A stretch of 35,677 bases of DNA from Gammaproteobacteria bacterium (GTDB lineage: Bacteria > Pseudomonadota > Gammaproteobacteria > Steroidobacterales > Steroidobacteraceae). The notes under the pieces are model-generated. The model had not been told where the DNA came from. It worked only from the letters and a program-made list of their open reading frames with translations, and ran no database searches. This document shows, in pieces, positions 1 to 7,466 of the stretch; the stretch's first letter is position 1; every line of letters begins with the position of its first letter. Where the stretch lies: NCBI GenBank assembly GCA_030040795.1, contig JASHTA010000315.1, forward strand, positions 1 to 35,677. Reading direction: 5' to 3'. A program made the position numbers and the translations under genes.

Positions 1-1425
1 CATTCGGTCGGCGGGGCGGCCGAGCCGAATTGGGCCGTCGAGAGCGTGTCCGCGCCGGGCGAGGTGTGGAACCCCCGGGACGCGCGCGTTCAGGCGGTGA
101 TCGCGGGCTACGGCGCGCCGGCGGCATCGCGCACCGTCTCGCTCGTGGTGAATGGCCAGACCGTCGCGACGCGGCGCGTGGACGTGCCCGCATCGGGGCG
201 CGCCGTCGTCGAGTTCGATACGCTCGAGGTGCCGCACGGATTCAGCCGCTGCGCGGTGCGGATCGATTCTGCGGATGCGCTGCCGCAGGACGACGAGTAC
301 AGCTTTACGGTCGAGCGGTCGGACCCGAAGCGGGGCCTGTTCATTCACGAGGCCACCGATACGCGCTCGCCCCTTTATTTCGGTACGGCGCTGAGCTCCG
401 GGGCGCAAGCGGCGTTCAGGGTCGACACGGTCACGGCGGAGCAGGCCGCGCAAGCGGACCCCTCGCTCTATGCCTTCGTCGTGTTGTCGGATGTCGCCTC
501 GCTCCCCGCCGCCTTCACCGATCGGCTCGTCGAGTACGTGCGGCGGGGCGGAAGCGTGCTCATCGCGGTCGGGACGGCGGCGGCTCAGCAGGGGAGCATC
601 CCGGTCTTCGGCGGAGCGCTCGAGACCTCTCACCTCTACTCGCGGGAGCCGGAGCGATTCCTTTCGGTGGGGGAGGCCGACGCCACGTACCCGGCCGTTG
701 GGCAGCCGGTCGAGTGGGAGAGTGTAAAATTCTTTTACGCCGCAGGCGTGCAGGGGACGGGCTCGAGGGTCGCACTGCGGCTCTCGGACGGAACGCCGCT
801 GCTGCTCGAGAAGACGCTGGGGGAGGGGCGGGTTCTCGTTTTCGCATCGGGGCTCGACAATCTGACCAACGATCTGCCGCTGCATCCGGTCTTCGTCGCC
901 TTCATCGACCGCACCATCCGCTACCTGACCGGCACCGAGGGGCGCAGCAGCTCCCAGGTCGTGGGTGACTTCGTCGCGCTTCATGCGGCGAGGGACCGCG
1001 GAGTCGGCGTCGAGGTGGTGGATCCGCAGGGACGGCAACCGCTTTCCCTTGAGGCCGCCGCCTCGGCCCAGTGGCTGCAGCTCACGCAGGCCGGGTTCTA
1101 CCAGCTCAATTTCGCGAACGGCCGCGAGGATCTGATCGCCGCCAACCCGGACCGCCGCGAGTCCGATCTTGCCCCGATCCCGGGCAACGTATTGGCGCTG
1201 TGGAGCGGGAACACGAGGTCGGCCGCGGGGTCGGCCGCGGGTTCGGCCGCTGGGGCGGCTGCGGCAGGGCAAACTGCCGCAGGGCCGGCCGCCGCAGCGC
1301 TGCAGCAGGACACCCCGGCGGCGCACAGCCTCTGGTGGTACGCTATGTTGGTGCTCTTGTTGGCGGCGCTCGCGGAATCCGCCGTGGGCAGCCGGTACGT
1401 CGGCACTCTTCGGGAGGGGCCGTGA
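1..1425 (+). CDS. BatA-type membrane protein, 3' part (5' end outside window)
   Basis: The reading frame is open from base 1, so the N-terminus, where BatA-type proteins carry their two helices and von Willebrand-like region, is missing; 474 residues are visible. They include an Ig/beta-rich stretch, a region resembling the glutamine-amidotransferase-like fold of these proteins (FVVLSDVASLPAAFTDRL, then a Gly-rich strand, about residues 158-200), a GRVLVFASGLDNLTNDLPLH segment near residue 275, an Ala/Gly-rich linker (about 400-435) and a C-terminal helix (about 443-463). Known relatives lie next to MoxR ATPase and DUF58 genes, which would be upstream of this window. The stop overlaps the next start (GTGA), so the two are translationally coupled. 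A role in envelope or aerotolerance-type stress is only a family-level guess. Confidence 0.75.
   Translation, partial: HSVGGAAEPNWAVESVSAPGEVWNPRDARVQAVIAGYGAPAASRTVSLVVNGQTVATRRVDVPASGRAVVEFDTLEVPHGFSRCAVRIDSADALPQDDEYSFTVERSDPKRGLFIHEATDTRSPLYFGTALSSGAQAAFRVDTVTAEQAAQADPSLYAFVVLSDVASLPAAFTDRLVEYVRRGGSVLIAVGTAAAQQGSIPVFGGALETSHLYSREPERFLSVGEADATYPAVGQPVEWESVKFFYAAGVQGTGSRVALRLSDGTPLLLEKTLGEGRVLVFASGLDNLTNDLPLHPVFVAFIDRTIRYLTGTEGRSSSQVVGDFVALHAARDRGVGVEVVDPQGRQPLSLEAAASAQWLQLTQAGFYQLNFANGREDLIAANPDRRESDLAPIPGNVLALWSGNTRSAAGSAAGSAAGAAAAGQTAAGPAAAALQQDTPAAHSLWWYAMLVLLLAALAESAVGSRYVGTLREGP
1219..1254 (+). repeat. 12-bp tandem repeat, 3 copies, inside the BatA-type gene
   Basis: Three adjacent 12-bp units of the form TCGGCCGCKGGK encode a (SAAG)-type linker just before the C-terminal membrane helix. 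The unit is a multiple of three, so copy-number change would keep the frame. Confidence 0.8.
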
Positions 1426-4400
1426 GCGCGAGTGCGAAGCTGCGTTCTTATGTCGAGCGGCTGCAGCGCAGGCTGCGGCTCGTTGCGGTGCTGCGCGGCG
1501 CCGCCGTTCTCGCGGCATCCGCCCTGATCGCCACCCTTCTCCTCACGGCGATCATCAACCGGCTCGCGTTCTCCCCGGCGAGCCTCTGGAGCGCTCGAGG
1601 CGTCCTGTGGCTGATTCTCGCGGCGGGCGCCGCGCTGGCGCTTGCCGTGCCGCTCTGGCGGCTGACTCTGCGGTGGTCGGCCAAGCGCGCGGAGCGCATC
1701 TTTCCGGACTTCCAGCAGCGCTTGCTCACGTTCACCGAGCGCGATCGCGCCGGTGATCCCTTCCTCGAGCTGCTTGCCGCGGACACCCTGCGGATGGCGG
1801 ATGCGGCGAGCCCCAAGCTCATCGTTCCGGATGCGGCGCTCACGGCGTTCGCCGGGGCGGCGGTCGCCTGTCTTGCCGCGCTGATCTGGCTCATTCGCTT
1901 TGGTCCCGGCTACTGGGGATACGGCGCGGCCGCGCTCTGGACGGGTCCGCCGGCGGGCCCGCTCTACGCCATTCGCGTGAGTCCGGGCGATGCCGCCGTG
2001 CGCCGCAATGGAGACCAGCTCGTCGTCGCCCGGCCGTTCGGGATTCAGGCGGATCGTGTGCGCATGTACGTGCGATACGGAGAGACCTCGCGGTGGGACC
2101 ACGTCGCCATGCAACCCCAGCCGCAGGGGTCGGGCTTCGAGTTTCTTCTCGCGGGCATTCCGGCGGATGTCGAGTACTACGTCGAGGCCGGCTCGCTCGA
2201 TTCGCCTCACTACCATCTGCGCGTCGTCGATGTGCCGGTCGTGAAGCAGGTTCGCGTCAAGTATCACTATCCCGCATGGACGAAGCTCGCCGATGCAGTG
2301 GACGAGCATGGCGGAGATCTTCGCGCCGTAACGGGCACGCAGGCCGAGCTCGAAGTGCGGACGGACCGGCCGATGCGCGACGGCGCGCTCGTGCTGGATA
2401 ACGGGCAGCAGATTCCGCTCGTGCCGCTCGCCGCCGGAACGGGCCCGGCCGCCGACACTTATCGAGCGACAGTGCCGATCGAGCACGACGGGGCCTATCA
2501 CGTCGCCGCGCGCGCCCAGGGCGAGACGCTTCGCATCTCGGAGGACTATTTCATCGAGGCGGGAGAGGTGCGTCCGCCCGAGGTTGCGATCATCCGGCCG
2601 GCCGGGGATTACCGCGCGAGCCCCATCGAGGAAGTCAACGTTGGGGCGAGGGGCTCGGATGCCTTCGGGCTGGCGGACCTGACGCTCCACTACTCCGTGA
2701 ACGGCGGGGCGGAGAAGACGGTTTCTCTTTTGAAAGAGGCGGGAGCGAAGCAGGCGAGCGGCTCGACCGTGATCAGCCTGGAGTCCCTGAAGCTCGTGCC
2801 GGGTGATGTCGTGAGCTACTACGCCACGGCGAAGGACGCGCGCGCGGAATCGCATACGGACATCGAATTCATCCAGGTCGATCCCTTCGAGCGCGATTTC
2901 TCTCAATCCCAGCAGGCAGGCGGGGGTGGGGGAGGGTTCGGGAACGGACAGGCGCAGATCGCGGAACGCGAGAAGGAGGTCATCGAGGAGACCTGGAAGC
3001 AGGCCGGCCTCAAGGGCGAGGCGTCCCAGCAAGCGGCGGAGCAGGCGAAGTTCCTCTCGGACGTGCAGGGCACGCTGCGCTCGCAGTCTCTCGCGCTCGC
3101 AGGGCGGGTAGAGCTGCGGGACCTCTCGATCGGCAACGAGGCGATCGGCAGCTTCCAGCAGGAAATGAGCGCGGCGGCGGAGGCCATGAGCCCGGCCGTG
3201 GAAAGCCTCGGTGGACAGAAGTGGAGCGAGGCGATCCCCGCGGAACAAAAGGCTCTTCAGCATCTGCTGCGCGCACAGGCGACGTTCCGTCAGATCGAGG
3301 TGGCATTCGGCAGGCTTGGCGCGGGCAGTGGCGCCGTGAATTCGGCCGGGCGCGACCTCGCAAGCCTGTTCGATCTCGAGCTCGACTTGCAGAAAAATCA
3401 GTACGAGACGCGTCCGGACGCTTCCGCGTCCGCGGGCCAGAGCTCCGGCCAGGTCGACGATGCACTCCGCAAGCTGGATGAGCTCGCGCAGCGGCAGGAC
3501 GCGCTCGCTGCGCAGCGTCAGGCCGCGGGCGATCAGACGGCCGAGCAGCGGTGGCAGCAGGAAGAGCTGAGGCGGCAAGCGGATGCGCTGCGCCGCCAGC
3601 TGGAGCAGCTCGCGCGCAACGAGCAGAACGGACAGGGCGCGCAGGGCATGCAGGGCGAACAAGGTGCCCAGGGCGAGCAGGGTGCGCAAGGCGAGCAGGA
3701 CGGACAGGGCCAGCAGAGTGGGCAGGATGCTGCGGATTCACAGGGCACGCAGGCTGGACAAAGCGGCAGCGGCGGTCGGTCCGGTGCTGCGAGCCGGCGC
3801 ATCGCCCAGGCGCTCGATGAGCTGCGCCAAGCCGAGGACGACATGCGTCGCGCGGTCGATCAGGGCGACGCCGCGGGCGCGCGTCGCGCCGCTGCGCGGC
3901 TGCGCGGCGCCATGCAGGCGCTCGGCGGTGTCCAGCAGCAAGAAGCGCAATCGCAGCTCGCAGCGCTGCAGCGGGAAGCGGACCGGCTCGCGGGGGAGGA
4001 GCGCAGTCAGGCGGCTCGCCTGCAAGAGCTGGAGCGCGGATCGCCTCCCGGGCTCAGTGCCTTTCGCGGAGGGCCATCGGATCTGCCACCCGTCCCGGGA
4101 TTGAGAGGCGGACCCGGCGATGTGCAGTCGATGATCGACGATCGCCAGAAGCTCGCGGACGAGCTCGGTCAGCTGGAGGGTCGAATGCGGGATGCCGAGC
4201 GCGGCGCTTTGCCTCGCAGCCGCACGGCGGCCTCGAAGATCCGGGATGCGCTGAGCGACCTCGATGAGTCGGAGACGCAGATGCTCCTGCAGCGAAGCGC
4301 CGATCAGATGCGGCGCGGCTACATTGCGCAGGCCGACTCGACGGAAGGGGACATCCAGGCGTCGCTGCAGCAATTGAGCCGCCAGCTCGCCGAGGCGGGC

Positions 4401-5135
4401 GATGCGCTCGCGCAGGGCCAGCCGCCGGCGCAAGACGCACTGGACGACGTGGAGCGGCTGCGTGATCGGCTTGCGGCGCTCGATCCGCAACTTCGCAACT
4501 CGGCGGAAGGACGCCCCGGGGGCCGCGAGGGTCAGCCCGGTCAGCCCGGTCAGTCCGGCCGGCTCAGTCGGTCGGGACAAGCGGGACAACCTGGGCAGGC
4601 GGGACAGGCCGGACAAGCGGGACAGGCTGGACGAGGCGGCGAGGCCGGCGTGGACGGCGGACTCGTCGGACCCGTGACGGCGGGGGGTGGCGGTCGCGGC
4701 GGATTCGTGAACGGCGGGTGGAATTCGGGGAACAACGGGCCCTATGGCGGCCGTGCGGCGGCACCCGACACCTCAACGCCGCCCCCGATATCTCCGGCGG
4801 ATGCCGAGCGGAGCTACCGGCAGGGCATGAGCGAGCTCGGCCAGCTGCGGCGCGCCGTCGGCAACGATGAGGCGCGGCGCCGCGAGGTCGATGAGCTCAT
4901 CCGCTCCATGCAGCATCTCGATCCGCGGCGCTTCCCGGGCAATCCGGCGATGGTCGAGGAGCTGTACGGGCGTGTGCTGACCGACGTCGACCAGCTCGAG
5001 CTGCAACTCCGTCATCAAACAGGTGAGGAGCAGGGGGCCGATGTGCGAAGCGATCGCCCTCAGACGGTGCCGTCGGGCTACCAGGATGCCGTCGCGGAGT
5101 ACTATCGGCGGCTCAGCAAGAATCAGACTCCTTGA
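1422..5135 (+). CDS. DUF4175 family membrane protein
   Basis: A protein of 1237 residues, read from a GTG at 1422 that overlaps the upstream stop (GTGA); an upstream extension in the same frame lies inside the previous gene. It has two N-terminal helices (about 23-45 and 59-83), a third at about 139-160, then a large beta-rich extracytoplasmic part and a Gln-rich, coiled-coil-prone second half. A Gly run (near 505) precedes the helical part. Collagen-like GQ/EQ-G tracts occupy about residues 735-785 and 1030-1077. This architecture and the BatA neighbour fit DUF4175, a family of unknown function. It could be a scaffold spanning the periplasm. The family call is good; the function is unknown. 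Confidence 0.8.
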   Translation: MSASAKLRSYVERLQRRLRLVAVLRGAAVLAASALIATLLLTAIINRLAFSPASLWSARGVLWLILAAGAALALAVPLWRLTLRWSAKRAERIFPDFQQRLLTFTERDRAGDPFLELLAADTLRMADAASPKLIVPDAALTAFAGAAVACLAALIWLIRFGPGYWGYGAAALWTGPPAGPLYAIRVSPGDAAVRRNGDQLVVARPFGIQADRVRMYVRYGETSRWDHVAMQPQPQGSGFEFLLAGIPADVEYYVEAGSLDSPHYHLRVVDVPVVKQVRVKYHYPAWTKLADAVDEHGGDLRAVTGTQAELEVRTDRPMRDGALVLDNGQQIPLVPLAAGTGPAADTYRATVPIEHDGAYHVAARAQGETLRISEDYFIEAGEVRPPEVAIIRPAGDYRASPIEEVNVGARGSDAFGLADLTLHYSVNGGAEKTVSLLKEAGAKQASGSTVISLESLKLVPGDVVSYYATAKDARAESHTDIEFIQVDPFERDFSQSQQAGGGGGGFGNGQAQIAEREKEVIEETWKQAGLKGEASQQAAEQAKFLSDVQGTLRSQSLALAGRVELRDLSIGNEAIGSFQQEMSAAAEAMSPAVESLGGQKWSEAIPAEQKALQHLLRAQATFRQIEVAFGRLGAGSGAVNSAGRDLASLFDLELDLQKNQYETRPDASASAGQSSGQVDDALRKLDELAQRQDALAAQRQAAGDQTAEQRWQQEELRRQADALRRQLEQLARNEQNGQGAQGMQGEQGAQGEQGAQGEQDGQGQQSGQDAADSQGTQAGQSGSGGRSGAASRRIAQALDELRQAEDDMRRAVDQGDAAGARRAAARLRGAMQALGGVQQQEAQSQLAALQREADRLAGEERSQAARLQELERGSPPGLSAFRGGPSDLPPVPGLRGGPGDVQSMIDDRQKLADELGQLEGRMRDAERGALPRSRTAASKIRDALSDLDESETQMLLQRSADQMRRGYIAQADSTEGDIQASLQQLSRQLAEAGDALAQGQPPAQDALDDVERLRDRLAALDPQLRNSAEGRPGGREGQPGQPGQSGRLSRSGQAGQPGQAGQAGQAGQAGRGGEAGVDGGLVGPVTAGGGGRGGFVNGGWNSGNNGPYGGRAAAPDTSTPPPISPADAERSYRQGMSELGQLRRAVGNDEARRREVDELIRSMQHLDPRRFPGNPAMVEELYGRVLTDVDQLELQLRHQTGEEQGADVRSDRPQTVPSGYQDAVAEYYRRLSKNQTP
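3624..3720 (+). repeat. Collagen-like Gly-Gln repeat tract in DUF4175 gene
   Basis: Degenerate 9-bp periodicity encodes repeats such as GAQGEQ and GEQGAQ. Similar tracts are often length-variable between strains; here it separates two helical regions. Confidence 0.75.
4525..4640 (+). repeat. Second Gly-Gln/Pro repeat tract in DUF4175 gene
   Basis: Nine-bp units resembling GGACAGGCG encode GQPGQPGQS and then GQAGQAGQAG. This is followed by a Gly/Asn-rich stretch and the final helical domain. Confidence 0.75.
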
Positions 5136-6034
5136 GGCGCCGCAGATCGGTGCTGGCTTGGAAGACGGCTGTCGCGGCAGCACTCGTGCTCTGCGTGTCG
5201 CTGCCGGCCTGGAGCGGCGAACCTCACACCGATCATCACGTCTTCTGGGTCGTTCACGGGCGGCACAATACGGTCTACCTGCTCGGTTCGGTGCACGTCC
5301 TGAAGCCCTCCGAGAGTGAGCTGCCGCCGGAGGTGCTGCGTGCGTACGCGCATGCACATGCCCTCGTCATGGAGGTTCCGCTCAGCGACTTGTCGTTCGA
5401 CAAGCTGGTGGGTCTGACGCTCACCCTCGGAACTCTGCCGCAGGGCAAGACGCTCGTGGCGGCGCTCGGGCCGACTCTCTATGCGAACTTGTCCGCCCAC
5501 GCGAAACCTCTCGGGCTCGATCCCGCCTACCTCAGCCACTTTCAGCCCTGGCTGGCGGCGCTGACGATCGAGCAGCTCGCGCTGGCCCAGGCGGGCTTCG
5601 ACTTCAATTCCGGTGCCGATATGCAGCTCGCGCGGCGCGCCAGCGCCGATCACAAGCCGATCATCGGCCTCGAGACCGCCCGCGATCAGCTGAGCCTGTT
5701 CGCGCATCTCACCGAGGCGCAGCAGCGGGAGTTCGTGCAGTACACCCTCGAGGACACCGATCATGCGCCGCGCGAGGTGGAGACCTTGATCCGGGCCTGG
5801 CGCAACGGCGACACTCGCGCGCTGGAGCAAGCCTTGCACGAGGGCTTCGACCAGTTCCCGGACCTTTACCAGGCGCTCACGACGGATCGCAATCGCAAGT
5901 GGCTCGCCGAGATTTTGCCTCTGCTGCGCGATGATCAGGATTACCTGATCGTCGTCGGCGCGCTGCACCTGGTGGGCGGCGACGGCTTGATTGCATTGCT
6001 CAGGCGGCACGGCTACGTGCCGATACAACACTGA
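5132..6034 (+). CDS. TraB/GumN family protein
   Basis: A protein of 300 residues starting at a TTG that overlaps the DUF4175 stop (TTGA). The N-terminus has an Arg-rich start and a hydrophobic segment (about 10-29), probably a signal peptide or anchor. The family hallmarks are present: YLLGSVHVLK with the GSxH motif at 52-55, and near the end VGALHLVGGDGLIALLRRHGY, where GALH (276-279) and the following glycines form the second conserved motif. Members are thought to be periplasmic or membrane-associated metal-dependent hydrolases or peptidases related to Tiki proteases; the substrate is unknown. Coupling to the BatA/DUF4175 genes suggests a shared envelope role. Confidence 0.85.
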   Translation: MRRRRSVLAWKTAVAAALVLCVSLPAWSGEPHTDHHVFWVVHGRHNTVYLLGSVHVLKPSESELPPEVLRAYAHAHALVMEVPLSDLSFDKLVGLTLTLGTLPQGKTLVAALGPTLYANLSAHAKPLGLDPAYLSHFQPWLAALTIEQLALAQAGFDFNSGADMQLARRASADHKPIIGLETARDQLSLFAHLTEAQQREFVQYTLEDTDHAPREVETLIRAWRNGDTRALEQALHEGFDQFPDLYQALTTDRNRKWLAEILPLLRDDQDYLIVVGALHLVGGDGLIALLRRHGYVPIQH

Positions 6035-6058
6035 TCGGAGAGGGGAGACGAGGGGCCT

Positions 6059-6718
6059 ATGAGATGGAAAATCTGCGCGGCGCTCGCCGCGACGGTCGCG
6101 ATTGCCTGGAGTGCGCATGCGGCCGACTTGCGGCAGCTGGTCCAGGAAACCCAACACATATCGGGCGACAGCGGCCAAATCACGATGGTCTGGTGGATGC
6201 CGCAGGCGTTCTGGGACCAGAATCTGACCGCGAGCGGAGTCTCGCCCGAGGAGAAGGCGCAGGTGCTGAAAGTTCTGCAGGATTACACGCTCTTTGCGCT
6301 GCTGCGCGCCAAGGTCGGAGCCTCGGGCCTGACGAACGTGAGCTCGAAAGAGGACCTGCTCAAGAACGCAAGGTTCGAGATCGACGGGCAAACCGTCGCG
6401 CCTTTCACATCGGCGAGCCTCCCTCCGGTCGCTGCCAAGCTGCTCGGAGAGCTCGAGCCGGGCCTGGCGCGGAGCATGGGACAGGTCGGTGAGAGCATGC
6501 AGATCGTGGCCTACCCGTCGATGAAGGACGGCCGGCCGTTGCTCGATCCGAAAGGCCACGGCCTGTTGCAATATACGCTGTACGGCAAGACGTACTTCTG
6601 GCGCCTGCCGCTCGCGACACTGCTGCCGCCGAAAGTCGACCGCGCGACACATGAGGAGTTTCCGGGCAACTTCGAATTCAATCCGTACACGGGAGCGAGA
6701 CTCAGCTCGGGGCGCTAG
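6059..6718 (+). CDS. Secreted protein of unknown function
   Basis: A protein of 219 residues with a clear signal peptide (cleavage expected after AHA at 19-21). Its ATG follows a purine-rich GGAGAGGGGAGACGAGGGG stretch, though spaced a little loosely. The mature part has a conserved-looking MVWWMPQAFWDQN segment (about 43-55), a helical middle and a C-terminal YTLYGKTYFWRLPLA segment (about 175-190). No cysteine pair or catalytic motif is evident. It starts 24 bp after the TraB/GumN stop and is likely in the same transcript. I recognise it only as a conserved-hypothetical type. Confidence 0.75.
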   Translation: MRWKICAALAATVAIAWSAHAADLRQLVQETQHISGDSGQITMVWWMPQAFWDQNLTASGVSPEEKAQVLKVLQDYTLFALLRAKVGASGLTNVSSKEDLLKNARFEIDGQTVAPFTSASLPPVAAKLLGELEPGLARSMGQVGESMQIVAYPSMKDGRPLLDPKGHGLLQYTLYGKTYFWRLPLATLLPPKVDRATHEEFPGNFEFNPYTGARLSSGR

Positions 6719-6722
6719 CGCC
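6711..6722. repeat. 12-bp perfect palindrome at a convergent gene junction
   Basis: GGCGCTAGCGCC contains the TAG stop of the secreted-protein gene and lies just before the stop of the convergent gene. It could fold only as a 4-bp stem, so it is at best a weak bidirectional pause or terminator. Confidence 0.4.
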
Positions 6723-6724
6723 AT

Positions 6725-7432
6725 TCAGGGCACGCTTGGCGTGCGATCACTTCGGTCGGCGTTCAAATCGTCGCCGGTGAATGGAGGCGAGAGGGCCGGT
6801 GGCGGCTTGCATACCGGGTGCGGCAGTGGCCGCGGAATGCCTGTGATGAACACCGGCAAGTGCGCCGGGTCGCGATTGGTGTAATAGCAACGATCGCTGA
6901 TCCAGGTGATGGTCTCGCCGTCGTCGAAGCGCCACGACTCCCCCCGCCGATGTCGCCGATTCTCCGGCCGTGGTAGGTCCAGTCCTTTGGGGATAGACCC
7001 GAAGGCGCGAAGTAACGCCTTCCGGTCTTCACGCGCGAGCACATCGCGTGCGGCACGCTCGGCTTCCGCCGTCCAGTCGATCGGAGGTGTCGCGGGAGTG
7101 ACGGTGATGGGTGACTCTCGAGAGTTCGGCGGCAAGAGCGGCAAAACGGAGGGGAGCGCAAGGCGCGGCGCCAGCAGGCGCAGAAGTGAGACCGCAGAGT
7201 GTGGGCGACCTGGGTTCGTGGGGCGCTCGGAACGCTCGGACGAATGCGATGGCTCATCGATGAACGCCAGGATCATCGCCCGTTGCGCGACCGATGAATT
7301 GGGCTCAGGACTGTGGTCCATGCCCACCGACAGCAATGCGAGGAAGGCGATCTGGACCAGGGCGGCCCCGCCCAGCGCGACCCAGTGGACACGTCGATCG
7401 GTCAAGCCCGGCTCGGAGTGCATCGCAATCAA
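6725..7432 (-). CDS. Single-TM periplasmic protein, last gene of the MacB-type operon
   Basis: A protein of 235 residues with one N-terminal membrane helix (about 17-37), a proline/serine-rich linker and a conserved-looking C-terminal domain: DWTAEAERAARDVL (about 116-129), WISDRCYYTNRD (cysteine near 181) and a final PHPVCKPP (cysteine near 206), possibly a disulfide pair. From memory, similar uncharacterised proteins occur in Xanthomonadaceae-like genomes. The gene begins 34 bp after the FtsX permease stop, on the same strand, so it is probably co-transcribed and may work with the exporter in the periplasm. An in-frame ATG three codons inside is an alternative start. Function unknown. Confidence 0.65.
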   Translation of the reverse strand: MIAMHSEPGLTDRRVHWVALGGAALVQIAFLALLSVGMDHSPEPNSSVAQRAMILAFIDEPSHSSERSERPTNPGRPHSAVSLLRLLAPRLALPSVLPLLPPNSRESPITVTPATPPIDWTAEAERAARDVLAREDRKALLRAFGSIPKGLDLPRPENRRHRRGESWRFDDGETITWISDRCYYTNRDPAHLPVFITGIPRPLPHPVCKPPPALSPPFTGDDLNADRSDRTPSVP

Positions 7433-7466
7433 TTTGCGCGATCGAAGTGATCGGGCGCGGCGCGCT

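Noticed and set aside
1098-3689. 863-codon open frame on the - strand opposite the DUF4175 gene
   Set aside because: It is antisense to a coupled, well-structured + strand gene and has an Arg/Leu-rich composition with no domain; high GC keeps antisense frames open.
3624-4640. Gly-Gln repeats as a CRISPR-like or minisatellite array
   Set aside because: The 9-bp periodicity is in frame with the protein and has no spacer structure.
6711-6722. Palindrome GGCGCTAGCGCC as an attachment or recombination site
   Set aside because: No integrase, direct repeats or mobile genes lie nearby; it is just the end of a coding frame.
5123-6724. 533-codon - strand frame opposite the TraB/GumN and secreted-protein genes
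   Set aside because: It covers two genes with clear signal peptides or motifs on the other strand, and its product is Arg/Gln-rich without features.
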